A stretch of 64,000 nt of DNA. Source: Fibrobacter sp. UWP2. GTDB taxonomy: Bacteria > Fibrobacterota > Fibrobacteria > Fibrobacterales > Fibrobacteraceae. The position numbers and the translations under genes are program-made. The stretch lies in NCBI RefSeq assembly GCF_900141705.1, contig NZ_FQYM01000013.1, positions 1 to 64,000 on the forward strand. Direction: 5' to 3'. Each line of letters starts with the position of its first letter. The stretch's first letter is position 1. Positions 40,388-48,640 of the stretch are shown here, piece by piece. A model generated the notes under the pieces. The model saw only the letters and a program-made list of their open reading frames with translations, was not told where the DNA came from and did no database searches.

Positions 40388-42554
40388 GAAAAAGAACCTT
40401 TATGCCCTGTTGCCGATTACCCTTGTCATGCTTTTGGGAGGGTGTAGCGGAGACGACTCTTCTGATAGCTTCGTCAAGTCCGACAGTTACCCTGCGGATG
40501 GCTCCAGCGTAGAATCGATTTACGATCTGGGTTCCTGTAATTCCGATAGGGACGGCGATATCATCTTCGTCGAAGACGAAGAGCACAATTTCTTGTGCCA
40601 CAAGGAAAAGTGGGAAGACATTGGCGAACCGGAATCGTCCGATTCCGATGACGAAAAATCCTCTTCGTCAAAGAAAGGTTCCTCGGATTCCAAGGACAAT
40701 TCGTCTTCGTCCAAGGGCGATTCTGCGGATTCCAAGGGCAGTTCTTCTTCGAAGGGCGATTCTACAGACTCTGGCGACAAGTCTAGCAGTTCTGCGAAGT
40801 CCAGCTCAAGCAAGGTTCCTGAATCGAGTTCCAGCGTGAATGGCGCTGGAGAAACGGTAAAGACGGTCGCTATTAGCAAGCAGACGTTCAAGGGTGTTGC
40901 CGAAAAGGGACCGTTCCTGGCCGGGAGTACTGTCAGACTGTCCGAACTCGACGACGAACTTGACCTTACGGGTACGAACTTTGAATGGGAAGTGACCGAT
41001 GACAAGGGTGGCTTTACTTCTCCCAAGGTGACGCTTTCGAATCAGTATGCGCAGTTGCAGGTCAGCGGTAGTTACTACAACGAAAACATATTCAAGAATT
41101 CTACCGGAACCATAACGTTGCGTGGCATTGTCGACTTGAAGGACCGTGAAAGTGCAAATATCAACGTGTTGATGCACTTGATTTACAAGCGTGTCGTGTA
41201 TCTGTTTACCCAGAGCGGCAAGTACAAGAATGTGCCTGCGGCAAAGGCTGCTGCGGAACAGGAACTCATGAAGGCGTTCGATTTTGGCGGGGCGAACCAT
41301 TCCTTTGAGGACTTGTCCATTTTCGGGACGACCGAGGATGACGCCAAGATGCTTGCGGCCTCGATCCTTTTGCAGGGCGACCTTACGGAAGCCGACTTGC
41401 TTAGCCGCCTAACGAGCATTGCCGACAACATCGAAGAGGACGGCACGTGGGACAACAGCGAAAAGACCCGAGTCGCCATGGCCGACTGGATCATGTCCTA
41501 TTCGTACGGGACGAGCGGCATTCGCCAGATGCTCGAAGAAATTAAGAAACCGGTTCCCGATTTCGAAAAGTATATAAGCCTCTTCGTGGGCGAAGCCTAT
41601 GGCTTTGGCACCTGTACCGACAGTAAGGATGGCGAGTTTATGCAGTTGAAAGATGGCAATAGTGCGAACCTGGGCAATTACTATGTCTGTGAAGATGGCG
41701 TATGGCGCCTAATGCTTTCGACCGAGAAACTCTACCAAGCCTCGTGTACGGCCAAGAAGTCGGGCGAATTCATGAAGCCCGAGTCCTCTACTTCCACCTA
41801 TATATGCGATGGCGGTAAAGGTTACTGGCGCCCTGCGACCCTTTACGATTATCCGACAGAACATTACATGAATAGCGAGGTGGAATACGGCAAGTTTAAG
41901 GATACCCGCGACGGGAAGGAATACAGGACGGTCGTTGTCGGCACCCAGACCTGGATGGCCGAAAACCTGAACTACTATAGTAAGGATAATGACAACCTGG
42001 TCGGAAACGCCTGGTGCTATAAAAATGTCGATAAGAACTGCAATATGGGCGGAAGGCTCTATACGTGGACGGCGGCCATGGACTTGTCGTCTTCATACCT
42101 GACGACATCTGCCGCCGAAGAAGTTAAAAAGCCGCATCAGGGCATCTGTCCCGATGGCTGGCATGTCCCGGATTCTACGGAATGGTATAAGCTGAGCAAT
42201 TACGTCTACAAGGTGGATGGGGCTTCGGGGCTCCTGAAGTCATCGAAGGGCTGGACGACCTATTCGAGTGTGAAGGTGTCGACGGATCCCTATGGATTCT
42301 CGGTGATTCCGACGGGGGCCTATTACGGAGCATTTGCAGATCCGTATGATGACTATAGCCAGACAGAATTCGACGATGACGGCTATTTTGCAAACTTCTG
42401 GACTTCCGATGAAGCGAAAACGGTTACAGGGGCGAAGTATGCGTATTTTGATTACCGCCAAACGGCCATGGGCTTCTATACGACTCAATACAACCAGAAG
42501 AAACGCGGATTCTCGCTCCGCTGCGTAAAGACCGAGCCGGAAGAAGAAGAGTAA
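40386..42554 (+). CDS. Large FISUMP-domain lipoprotein
   Basis: A 722-residue surface lipoprotein. Lipobox LLGGC near residue 20; acidic region with a Cys pair; Ser/Asp/Lys linker (about 85-150); a middle domain (about 155-400, beginning TFKGVAEKGPFLAGSTVRLSEL) that includes helices and resembles a short carboxypeptidase-regulatory-like fold; two short Cys-containing units (CTDSKDGEFMQL..., SCTAKKSGEFMKP...); and a C-terminal FISUMP domain (DGKEYRTVVVGTQTWMAENLN, GICPDGWHVPDSTEWYKL, FWTSDE, RGFSLRC). It is larger and more modular than the protein at 29533. Function unknown. Confidence 0.85.
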   Translation: MKKNLYALLPITLVMLLGGCSGDDSSDSFVKSDSYPADGSSVESIYDLGSCNSDRDGDIIFVEDEEHNFLCHKEKWEDIGEPESSDSDDEKSSSSKKGSSDSKDNSSSSKGDSADSKGSSSSKGDSTDSGDKSSSSAKSSSSKVPESSSSVNGAGETVKTVAISKQTFKGVAEKGPFLAGSTVRLSELDDELDLTGTNFEWEVTDDKGGFTSPKVTLSNQYAQLQVSGSYYNENIFKNSTGTITLRGIVDLKDRESANINVLMHLIYKRVVYLFTQSGKYKNVPAAKAAAEQELMKAFDFGGANHSFEDLSIFGTTEDDAKMLAASILLQGDLTEADLLSRLTSIADNIEEDGTWDNSEKTRVAMADWIMSYSYGTSGIRQMLEEIKKPVPDFEKYISLFVGEAYGFGTCTDSKDGEFMQLKDGNSANLGNYYVCEDGVWRLMLSTEKLYQASCTAKKSGEFMKPESSTSTYICDGGKGYWRPATLYDYPTEHYMNSEVEYGKFKDTRDGKEYRTVVVGTQTWMAENLNYYSKDNDNLVGNAWCYKNVDKNCNMGGRLYTWTAAMDLSSSYLTTSAAEEVKKPHQGICPDGWHVPDSTEWYKLSNYVYKVDGASGLLKSSKGWTTYSSVKVSTDPYGFSVIPTGAYYGAFADPYDDYSQTEFDDDGYFANFWTSDEAKTVTGAKYAYFDYRQTAMGFYTTQYNQKKRGFSLRCVKTEPEEEE

Positions 42555-42570
42555 CTAGTAACTACTAACT

Positions 42571-42583
42571 GCGCCGAAGGCGC
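42571..42583. repeat. Triloop palindrome at the epmB stop codon
   Basis: GCGCC-GAA-GGCGC, perfect, touching the epmB stop. The 16-base word containing it recurs as exact reverse complement at the end of rsmD (57208-57223). Confidence 0.65.
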
Positions 42584-43557
42584 TATACCGGCGTTTTGCT
42601 CTTTTCGCCCGCGATTTCGCGCACGAGTTTCGGGACAAGGTAACCGGGCAGTCTAGTCCGGATTTCGGCGATGAGCCTGCGGGCTTCGTCGTCGTTTACT
42701 TCAAAATGGGCGACTCCGTTTGCGTGGTCCAGCTGGTGCAGGTAGTAGGGGAGAACCCCCTGCTCGAACAGCCTGCGGCTCAGTTTTTCGAGCGTATCGG
42801 CGTTGTTGTTCACGCCTTTTAGCAGCACGCTCTGGTTGAGTAGCGTCCATCCGCAGTACTTGAGCTGCCCGAATACGGCCTGTGATTCTTCGTCGAGTTC
42901 GTCGGGGTGGTCCACGTGCGATACCAGCACGCAGTCGAAGCGGGCGGGCAGTTCGCGGAGCAACTCGAAATGCTGCATCGCCACATCGGGCCGCATTACG
43001 GGGAGTCGCGTATGGATGCGGAGCGTCGTGACCGAGCCGTGCATCGCGATGGCCTCCGCCAGGTCGCGGAAGGCACCGGGGCCAAGCGTCAGCGGGTCCC
43101 CTCCCGAAAGGATTACCTCCCAGATGTCGTTATGCGTGTCGAGCCAGTCGCTCACCTGCCGTGCCACGTCGGGGTTGTTCTGGAACGGGTAGTTCTTGCG
43201 GAAGCAGAAGCGGCAACGCGCACCGCAGGTGGCGGTCGAGACTATCAGGGCGCGCCGGTCGTATTTCTGGATGATGCTTTCCGCCTTGCCCGCGGGCAGG
43301 TCTCCTACGGGATCGTCCACGAACCCGGGGACGCTTGCTAGTTCTTCCGTTGTCGGTAAGATCTCGTGCAGCAGTGCCGCGGGCTCGCTTGCCTTCTTGA
43401 TAAGGTCGGCGTAATGCCTGGAACACAGGAACGGGAACTTTGGGTTGCGGTCTAGCCCCGCGAGGGTGCCGGCGACGGCTTCGTTTGCGGTAAAATCGTC
43501 GCTGAGATACTCCAAAAAGTCAGAAATTTGCGTGAATGCGGTTACGGGGCTTTCCAT
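42583..43557 (-). CDS. epmB: EF-P beta-lysylation protein (lysine 2,3-aminomutase family)
   Basis: EpmB converts L-alpha-lysine to R-beta-lysine, which EpmA attaches to elongation factor P. The 324-residue radical SAM protein has CGARCRFCFRKNYPF (CxxxCxxC), the KamA-family GGDPLTLG and HTRLPVMRP, LVSHVDHPDEL and LLKGVNNNADTL. The length fits EpmB rather than the longer lysine 2,3-aminomutases. It is divergent from efp with 41 bases between the starts, directly supporting its role. epmA is not in this window. Confidence 0.93.
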   Translation of the reverse strand: MESPVTAFTQISDFLEYLSDDFTANEAVAGTLAGLDRNPKFPFLCSRHYADLIKKASEPAALLHEILPTTEELASVPGFVDDPVGDLPAGKAESIIQKYDRRALIVSTATCGARCRFCFRKNYPFQNNPDVARQVSDWLDTHNDIWEVILSGGDPLTLGPGAFRDLAEAIAMHGSVTTLRIHTRLPVMRPDVAMQHFELLRELPARFDCVLVSHVDHPDELDEESQAVFGQLKYCGWTLLNQSVLLKGVNNNADTLEKLSRRLFEQGVLPYYLHQLDHANGVAHFEVNDDEARRLIAEIRTRLPGYLVPKLVREIAGEKSKTPV

Positions 43558-43598
43558 TATATTGCTAAATTTAGAATCAAAATCAACAAGAGGATAAT

Positions 43599-44183
43599 AT
43601 GGGTACTGTAAGCACCAACGAATTCCGCAAGAAGTTAAAAATCATGGTCGACGGCCAGCCGTACGAAATCATCGAGAACCAGTTCGTGAAGCCGGGCAAG
43701 GGCCAGGCCTTCAACCGTGTTCGCATTAAGAACCTGGTGACGGGTCGCACGCTCGAACGCACCTGGAAGAGCGGTGATACCGTCGAAGAAGCCGACGTGA
43801 CCTACACCGAGATGACGTATTTGTACAACGACGGTTCCACCTGGTACTTCCTGGACAACGATTCCCAGGAAACCATGGAAATCCCGAAGGAATCCCTGAA
43901 CGGCTGCGAAGTGTGGCTGCTTGACGGCGCTACCGTCGAAGTCACCTGGTGGAAGGACCCGAAGAGCGGTTCTACCTTGCCGATCGAAGTCATCCCGCCG
44001 ACATTTGTCGACCTGATGATTGTGGAAGCTCCTCCGGCAGTGCAGGGCAACACCAGCGGTAACGTGATGCGCGAAGCCATCCTCGAAACCGGCGCCAAGG
44101 TGATGATCCCGCTGTTCATCGAGAACAACACCAAGATCCGCGTGGATACCCGCGACGGTTCTTACCTCGAACGCGCGAAATAA
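43599..44183 (+). CDS. efp: Elongation factor P
   Basis: EF-P relieves ribosome stalling at polyproline stretches. The 194-residue protein has three beta domains; the modification-site loop reads FVKPGKGQAF, with the central Lys as in E. coli K34 (not Arg as in the rhamnosylated type), consistent with the neighbouring epmB. An AGAGGAT site precedes the ATG, and TTGCTAAATT about 28 bases upstream may be the -10. A strong terminator lies ~125 bases downstream. Confidence 0.97.
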   Translation: MGTVSTNEFRKKLKIMVDGQPYEIIENQFVKPGKGQAFNRVRIKNLVTGRTLERTWKSGDTVEEADVTYTEMTYLYNDGSTWYFLDNDSQETMEIPKESLNGCEVWLLDGATVEVTWWKDPKSGSTLPIEVIPPTFVDLMIVEAPPAVQGNTSGNVMREAILETGAKVMIPLFIENNTKIRVDTRDGSYLERAK

Positions 44184-44301
44184 GACCGCTCGTTCGTCGT
44201 TTCGGGTGCGGAACCTCCGCTTCCTCACTCGCTCTCGCAACCGCCCTCGGTTAACACCCGAGGGCTTTGTTGCTCACAGGAGCGACCGCTCGTTCGTCGT
44301 T
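44184..44301. repeat. 18-base direct repeat pair after efp
   Basis: GACCGCTCGTTCGTCGTT occurs at 44184-44201 and 44284-44301, each followed within ~60 bases by a GC-rich hairpin with T-run, so the termination region seems duplicated. Confidence 0.6.
44243..44268 (+). terminator. First terminator-like hairpin after efp
   Basis: GCCCTCGG pairs exactly with CCGAGGGC across TTAACAC, followed by TTTG. Confidence 0.55.
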
Positions 44302-44309
44302 GTGAATTT

Positions 44310-44339
44310 GCCTCGTCCATGCGACGGGGCTTTTTATTT
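44310..44339 (+). terminator. Second terminator after efp
   Basis: GCCTCGTC pairs with GACGGGGC (one T-G pair) across a 5-base loop, followed by TTTTTATTT. Confidence 0.7.
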
Positions 44340-44457
44340 GAGGGCAGAGCCCTCCCTTGTCTACGCATTGACAATCTGTCTATGGAATGAGGGCGCTTTG
44401 GGTGCCCTTTTCGCGTTTTGGAGGGTAAATTTAGAGTGTTGTTTGAAAGGAGAATGT

Positions 44458-46038
44458 ATGGGAATGTTTAGACAACTCTCTCGATTCATGCCTGTGGCGT
44501 GCTTGGCCGTGGGCTTCATTGTGTTCGGCTCTATGCCTGCAGAGGCCGCTCCGGACCCCAATTTCCACATCTATATCGCGTACGGCCAGTCCAACATGGG
44601 CGGCACTGCCAATGCCGAAAACGCCGACAAGGTCGAAAACCCGCGCTTCAAGATTTTTGCCTCGCAAAAGTGTAGCGGCAAGGGCCGAAACACCATCGGC
44701 GAAGTTTACCCGGCGGTACCCTCGCTGTTCAACTGCGGCAACACGATTTCTATTGCAGACTGGTTTGGGCGCACGATGGCCGACAGCATGCCGGACGTGA
44801 CCATCGGGATTATCCCGGTTGCGGTGGGCGGCGCAAGCATCAAGCTTTTTGACCAGGACCAATATGCGAGTTACCTCTCTACGGCGGAGGATTGGCTCAA
44901 GAACTACGCGAAGGAATACGCGAGCGACGGCAACGTGACGAAGACGATTATCGATATCGCGAAGAAGGCGCAGCAGGTGGGCGTCATCAAGGGGTTCATC
45001 TTCCACCAGGGCGAAACCGACGGCGGCTACTCGGACTGGCCGAAAATCGTGAAGAAGACCCGCGACGATATCCTCAAGGCGCTCGACATGAGTTCCGACA
45101 CGGTGCCGTTCGTGGCGGGCGAACTCCTGCGTTCGGGCTGCTGCTATTCCGACCGCGTGTCGAAACTCCCGAATTCGATGGACAATACCTATTACGCGTC
45201 GTCCGAAGGCCTTGACGGCAACGGCGTGGACCGCTACCACTTCGGTCACGATGCCTACGTGACGTTCGGCAAACGTTATGCGGAGCAGATGCTCAAGGCA
45301 ATCAACCGCGCTCCGGTAGTTCCCGAACCGCAGAAGCCGTTCAAGGACAAACCGTTTGAAATTCCCGGCAAGATCGAGGCCGAAGACTTCGACATCCCGG
45401 GTGTCGGCTCGGGCAACGACTCCTACAAGGAAAACGATTCCGAAGACCACGGCGGCAGCAATTACCGCGAAGGTACGGGCGTCGATATTTACAAGAAGGC
45501 GACGGGCTACATCGTGGGCTACAACCAAGAAGGCGAATGGCTCGAATACAGCGTGAATGTCAAGGAAGCGGGCGAGTACGCTTTCTTGGCGGCGGTTGCA
45601 TCCGCAAACGAGACTTCGGGCTTCCAGATGTCGCTCGACGGCAAGAACATCACGGATGTGATTTCTGTCCCGAAAAACGAAGGCGAGGACAACTACGACG
45701 ACTATAACAAGGTACGGGCGACGGTGAACCTCCCCGCGGGCGAACACATATTGCGCTTTACGGTGACCGGTTCCTGGATGGACGTGGATTACTTTGTGTT
45801 CGGAGAAGATGAAATCGTTTGCGTTGACGGATGCACAGACTTTGTAAGGCCTGCGCTATCGCATGCGACCGGAACCGAAAGCTACCGCATGTTTGACATG
45901 AATGGCAACTATCTTGGAACGGTGCGGGCCTCTGGAATGCAGGAACTACGGGCCAGCGCGAAAACCCTCGTGAAAACGGGCGGCATGTTCATCGCAAAAT
46001 CCCGCGCAGGTTCTGCGACGATACGCGTGACGAAGTAA
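44458..46038 (+). CDS. Secreted carbohydrate acetyl esterase, CE6-CBM6
   Basis: A 526-residue exported enzyme predicted to remove acetyl groups from xylan. After the signal peptide (ending MPAEAAP) comes a SASA/CE6 esterase domain: nucleophile motif YGQSNMGG (Ser45), IFHQGETDGGYSDW and DRYHFGHDAYVTFG with the catalytic His. A CBM6 sugar-binding domain spans ~301-448 (GKIEAEDFD ... GEWLEYSVNV ... DVDYFVF). The last ~60 residues (YRMFDMNGNYLGTVRASG...) form a basic C-terminal domain like those on other Fibrobacter secreted enzymes. Start ATG 44458 has GAAAGGAGA upstream; the longer frame from 44206 runs through terminator sequence and is rejected. Confidence 0.9.
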   Translation: MGMFRQLSRFMPVACLAVGFIVFGSMPAEAAPDPNFHIYIAYGQSNMGGTANAENADKVENPRFKIFASQKCSGKGRNTIGEVYPAVPSLFNCGNTISIADWFGRTMADSMPDVTIGIIPVAVGGASIKLFDQDQYASYLSTAEDWLKNYAKEYASDGNVTKTIIDIAKKAQQVGVIKGFIFHQGETDGGYSDWPKIVKKTRDDILKALDMSSDTVPFVAGELLRSGCCYSDRVSKLPNSMDNTYYASSEGLDGNGVDRYHFGHDAYVTFGKRYAEQMLKAINRAPVVPEPQKPFKDKPFEIPGKIEAEDFDIPGVGSGNDSYKENDSEDHGGSNYREGTGVDIYKKATGYIVGYNQEGEWLEYSVNVKEAGEYAFLAAVASANETSGFQMSLDGKNITDVISVPKNEGEDNYDDYNKVRATVNLPAGEHILRFTVTGSWMDVDYFVFGEDEIVCVDGCTDFVRPALSHATGTESYRMFDMNGNYLGTVRASGMQELRASAKTLVKTGGMFIAKSRAGSATIRVTK

Positions 46039-46057
46039 TTAGCGTTCGCGCGCTCCG

Positions 46058-47035
46058 TTAGAGATCGAGCGATTTCCTAAACACCCGGGCGACTTCGTTC
46101 GGGTTGTCGCTTTTTAGCCAGCTGAGCGTCTCGGTGCCGCGGTAGCTCCACGCGAAGATGTTGTCGATACCTGCGGCGCGGCTTTCCTCGACGGCGATGG
46201 CGAGGTCGTTCTCGCGGCCCGCCTCTATCTGGTATGCCTTGATCCACATCTGCACGGCCTTGCCGTACTTGGTGGCGACATCTACAAGTTTCTTGGCGGT
46301 TTCCGCATACTTCCCGCGGACCCATTCCTCGGTCGCGCCGCGTTCCCAGTACGGGTCGCTTGCAACTTCATCGACGCTTGCAAGGCCTGCAACGCGGCCC
46401 CAGTCGTCGAGCCCCGCAGGGAACCATGGCGGGAGCATGCACACGCAGTTGCGCTTGCCGCGGGCGTGCACTTTTTCGGTCATTTCTTTCAGGAAGTCGA
46501 TAAGCGAATCCTCGCGGAACTTTTTCACGTCGTCGGTGAGTTCTGCAGGCAGGTCGTAGCCAAATCGGGAGCGGAACTTTTCCCGACACCTCTCACAACG
46601 ACAACTCCATTTTTCGAGTCCGCCTTTTTCAAAGTAAAAGTGCGGCTCGTCCCAGAAAATCGTGCTTACCTTCGTCGCGCAGACCGTTTCAATCCACTTG
46701 TGCATGTAGGCGCGGAATTCCGGATGGTTCGGGCATGCGGCAACTTTCGGCTTGTCGTCTACGCCCACCTGGCACATGTCGTGGTTGCGTGCGGTGAGTT
46801 CCGAATACGCTTCGCCGCCAAACACGCGACCAACGCCCCAGGGATTCACGTAAACCTGGAGCCCGAGAGCGGCGCTCCCGTCTACGATGTCCTTCATTGT
46901 GCCGTAGTAGTATTGCTGGTCTTCTTCGCTCCATGTGTGGAGTACAGCATTGAAACCCGCCGCCTTGATGTCGGCCATGTCGGCCAAAACATGTTTGGGC
47001 GAACGCACGCCAAAATAACTTACACCTTTAATCAT
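46058..47035 (-). CDS. TIM-barrel protein resembling glycoside hydrolases
   Basis: A 325-residue cytoplasmic-looking protein (no signal peptide). KGVSYFGVRSPKHVLADMADIKAAGFNAVLHTWSE, then VYVNPWGVGRVFGGE, STIFWDEPHFYFEKGG and IFAWSYRGTETLSW follow the strand pattern of a (beta/alpha)8 barrel, with acidic residues at strand ends where hydrolases place catalysts. A CRCERCREKF cluster could bind metal. It converges with the CE6-CBM6 esterase gene. TAAATT sits six bases before the ATG, suggesting a leaderless mRNA. Family not identified; substrate unknown. Confidence 0.55.
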   Translation of the reverse strand: MIKGVSYFGVRSPKHVLADMADIKAAGFNAVLHTWSEEDQQYYYGTMKDIVDGSAALGLQVYVNPWGVGRVFGGEAYSELTARNHDMCQVGVDDKPKVAACPNHPEFRAYMHKWIETVCATKVSTIFWDEPHFYFEKGGLEKWSCRCERCREKFRSRFGYDLPAELTDDVKKFREDSLIDFLKEMTEKVHARGKRNCVCMLPPWFPAGLDDWGRVAGLASVDEVASDPYWERGATEEWVRGKYAETAKKLVDVATKYGKAVQMWIKAYQIEAGRENDLAIAVEESRAAGIDNIFAWSYRGTETLSWLKSDNPNEVARVFRKSLDL

Positions 47036-47041
47036 GTGTAG

Positions 47042-47047
47042 AATTTA
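47042..47047 (-). promoter_or_regulatory. -10 hexamer for leaderless TIM-barrel gene
   Basis: TAAATT on the minus strand, followed by CTACAC and then the ATG at 47035. Confidence 0.45.
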
Positions 47048-47093
47048 GTATTAGTTATTTAGTAGTAACTCGGAACTCAAAACGCCGAACTAG

Positions 47094-47510
47094 TTATTCG
47101 GCCCACTGCGGGGTGGGGGTACGGAGCAGTACCTGCTCCAGGGTCTGCGCCCATTCGTCTTCGTTCACGGGGCGGCGGATCCAGTAGAGGCTGCCGTCGC
47201 TCTTTTCGATGGGCATGTCGTCGGGGACGATTTCCACAATCCACGATTCGGGGATGGCCTCGTGGAGCTTTTTGCTGAACTTGAGGTTCACCTCTTTGGC
47301 GTGGTCCGCGTGGTCAAAGATGATGAGGGCGGGGGATTCGCCTTCGATAAGGGCGGTTTCCAGAATGTTCTGCGCGTCCTCGATGGAATTGCAGGTGTAC
47401 ATGGTGGAGTCTTCGGCCATGTCGTTCTGCAGCAACCAACGGAGAGTCCATTGGCTCATCTTGTCGAGGCTGCCCGGTGACGATGGCGTTATAAAGAAAA
47501 TGTGTCCCAC
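47094..47510 (-). CDS. Receiver-like protein of unknown function
   Basis: A 138-residue protein that starts with GTG. The strand-helix alternation (HIFFITPSSPGSLDK, ESPALIIFDHADHAKEV, SWIVEIVPDDMPIE, LYWIRRPVNEDEWAQTLEQVL) resembles a response-regulator receiver or similar Rossmann-like fold. An Asp occurs after the third strand (IIFDHAD), but the other acidic-pocket residues are not clear. No kinase is nearby. TATTTT lies seven bases upstream of the start. Confidence 0.45.
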   Translation of the reverse strand: MGHIFFITPSSPGSLDKMSQWTLRWLLQNDMAEDSTMYTCNSIEDAQNILETALIEGESPALIIFDHADHAKEVNLKFSKKLHEAIPESWIVEIVPDDMPIEKSDGSLYWIRRPVNEDEWAQTLEQVLLRTPTPQWAE

Positions 47511-47540
47511 GGCCGTAAAAATAGGTTATTTAGACCGTTT

Positions 47541-47609
47541 TGTGGATAAATAAATCGCCTATTTTTAAAAATTATTTTCTATGACAAACTTGTAACCGAC
47601 TTATCCACA
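47541..47609. other. Pair of consensus DnaA boxes flanking an AT-rich segment
   Basis: TGTGGATAA (47541-47549) and TTATCCACA (47601-47609) are both perfect matches to the strong DnaA box, in opposite orientation, with a very AT-rich 51-base spacer. They occupy the 149-base gap between divergent genes, upstream of thiL. This may be a DnaA-controlled promoter region or part of an origin; neither dnaA nor dnaN is in the window. Confidence 0.5.
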
Positions 47610-47643
47610 GAAAATCGCCAAGATGTTTTTCCCGGGGAATAAA

Positions 47644-47653
47644 TTGCTACATT
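47644..47653 (+). promoter_or_regulatory. Extended -10 for leaderless thiL
   Basis: TTGC-TACATT, then CTTGGT, then the ATG at 47660; the hexamer to start distance is six bases and no SD sequence is present. Confidence 0.55.
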
Positions 47654-47659
47654 CTTGGT

Positions 47660-48640
47660 ATGTTTCCGAACCTAGGCGAATTCAATTTGGTCCGCAAAAT
47701 TCTCGAAAATCGAGCGGAATTTGTCGAACAGTCTCCCCATTTCAAGGGGTGGCTAGATGTGGGCGACGACTGCGCCATTTTTGACGGCTGGCTCGTGACG
47801 AAGGACCTCTCTGTCGAGAATACCCATTTCAGGCTGGACTGGTCGAGCCCCGAGCAGGCGGTGGAAAAGCACATTGTCTCGAACGTCTCCGACATCTCGG
47901 CGATGGGAGGACGCCCGCGATTCGCGCTTTTTGGGCTCTGCGTCAACAAGAACTGGAGCGCCGAGACCCGCGACCGCGTTGTAAAGGCGGTTTCGGAGGG
48001 CTTTGCCAGGCGCGGCATTGCGCTGATTGGCGGCGACACGGTCTCGGGCGACGAGGGCGCGTTCTCGACGACGCTTTTGGGCGAGCTGGTGACGGATACC
48101 GTGCTTTTGCGCAGTGCGGCGAAACCCGACGAGAGCGTCTATGTGAGTGGAACCCTCGGCAAGTCGGCGGCGGGGCTCTGGATTTTGATGAATAAGCCTC
48201 AGGATAAGGACAAATTCGCTAGTTTGGTCGAATATCACCTTTGCCCCGCGATCAAGGAGGACTTTGGGGCCCGCCTGGTGGACGCGGGTGTGGAGGGTGC
48301 CGCCATGGACATTAGCGACGGACTTAGCTCGGAGCTGAACCACCTGGCCCTTTCGTCGGGCGTTGGTATGGAAATCGAGGAGGATTTGCTCCCCATTGAC
48401 CCCGAAGTGCGCAAAATGGCCGAATTTTACGGTTTGGACGCTATGGATTTCGCCCTGAACGGCGGGGAGGAGTACGAACTTTTGTTCACTACTTCTTATA
48501 AAAATGATATATTTCAAAAAGAATTGTCCTCGTTCGGAGTACACCGGGTCGGGTCGGTAACCGCAGGGAACCAGGTCCGCATGGTGCGCCAAAACGGGGA
48601 AAAGCAAATCATTAAAGCGCAGGCTTGGTCTCATTTATGA
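47660..48640 (+). CDS. thiL: Thiamine-monophosphate kinase
   Basis: ThiL phosphorylates thiamine monophosphate to the active cofactor TPP, completing the pathway begun by thiSFGHE at 1-5 kb. The 326-residue protein opens GEFNLVRKIL and has WLDVGDDCAIFDGWLVTKDLSVENTHFRLDW, SNVSDISAMGGRP, IGGDTVSG and AMDISDGLSSELNHLALSSGVGMEI, all ThiL landmarks. The start lacks an SD and looks leaderless. Its stop overlaps the ATG of the pilB-like gene. Confidence 0.95.
   Translation: MFPNLGEFNLVRKILENRAEFVEQSPHFKGWLDVGDDCAIFDGWLVTKDLSVENTHFRLDWSSPEQAVEKHIVSNVSDISAMGGRPRFALFGLCVNKNWSAETRDRVVKAVSEGFARRGIALIGGDTVSGDEGAFSTTLLGELVTDTVLLRSAAKPDESVYVSGTLGKSAAGLWILMNKPQDKDKFASLVEYHLCPAIKEDFGARLVDAGVEGAAMDISDGLSSELNHLALSSGVGMEIEEDLLPIDPEVRKMAEFYGLDAMDFALNGGEEYELLFTTSYKNDIFQKELSSFGVHRVGSVTAGNQVRMVRQNGEKQIIKAQAWSHL

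Noticed and set aside
44206-44457. N-terminal extension of the CE6-CBM6 esterase
   Set aside because: This stretch contains two terminator hairpins and a direct repeat; the SD and signal peptide are at 44458.
47541-47609. Firm call of replication origin
   Set aside because: Only two boxes are present and dnaA/dnaN are absent; reported as a DnaA-box pair instead.
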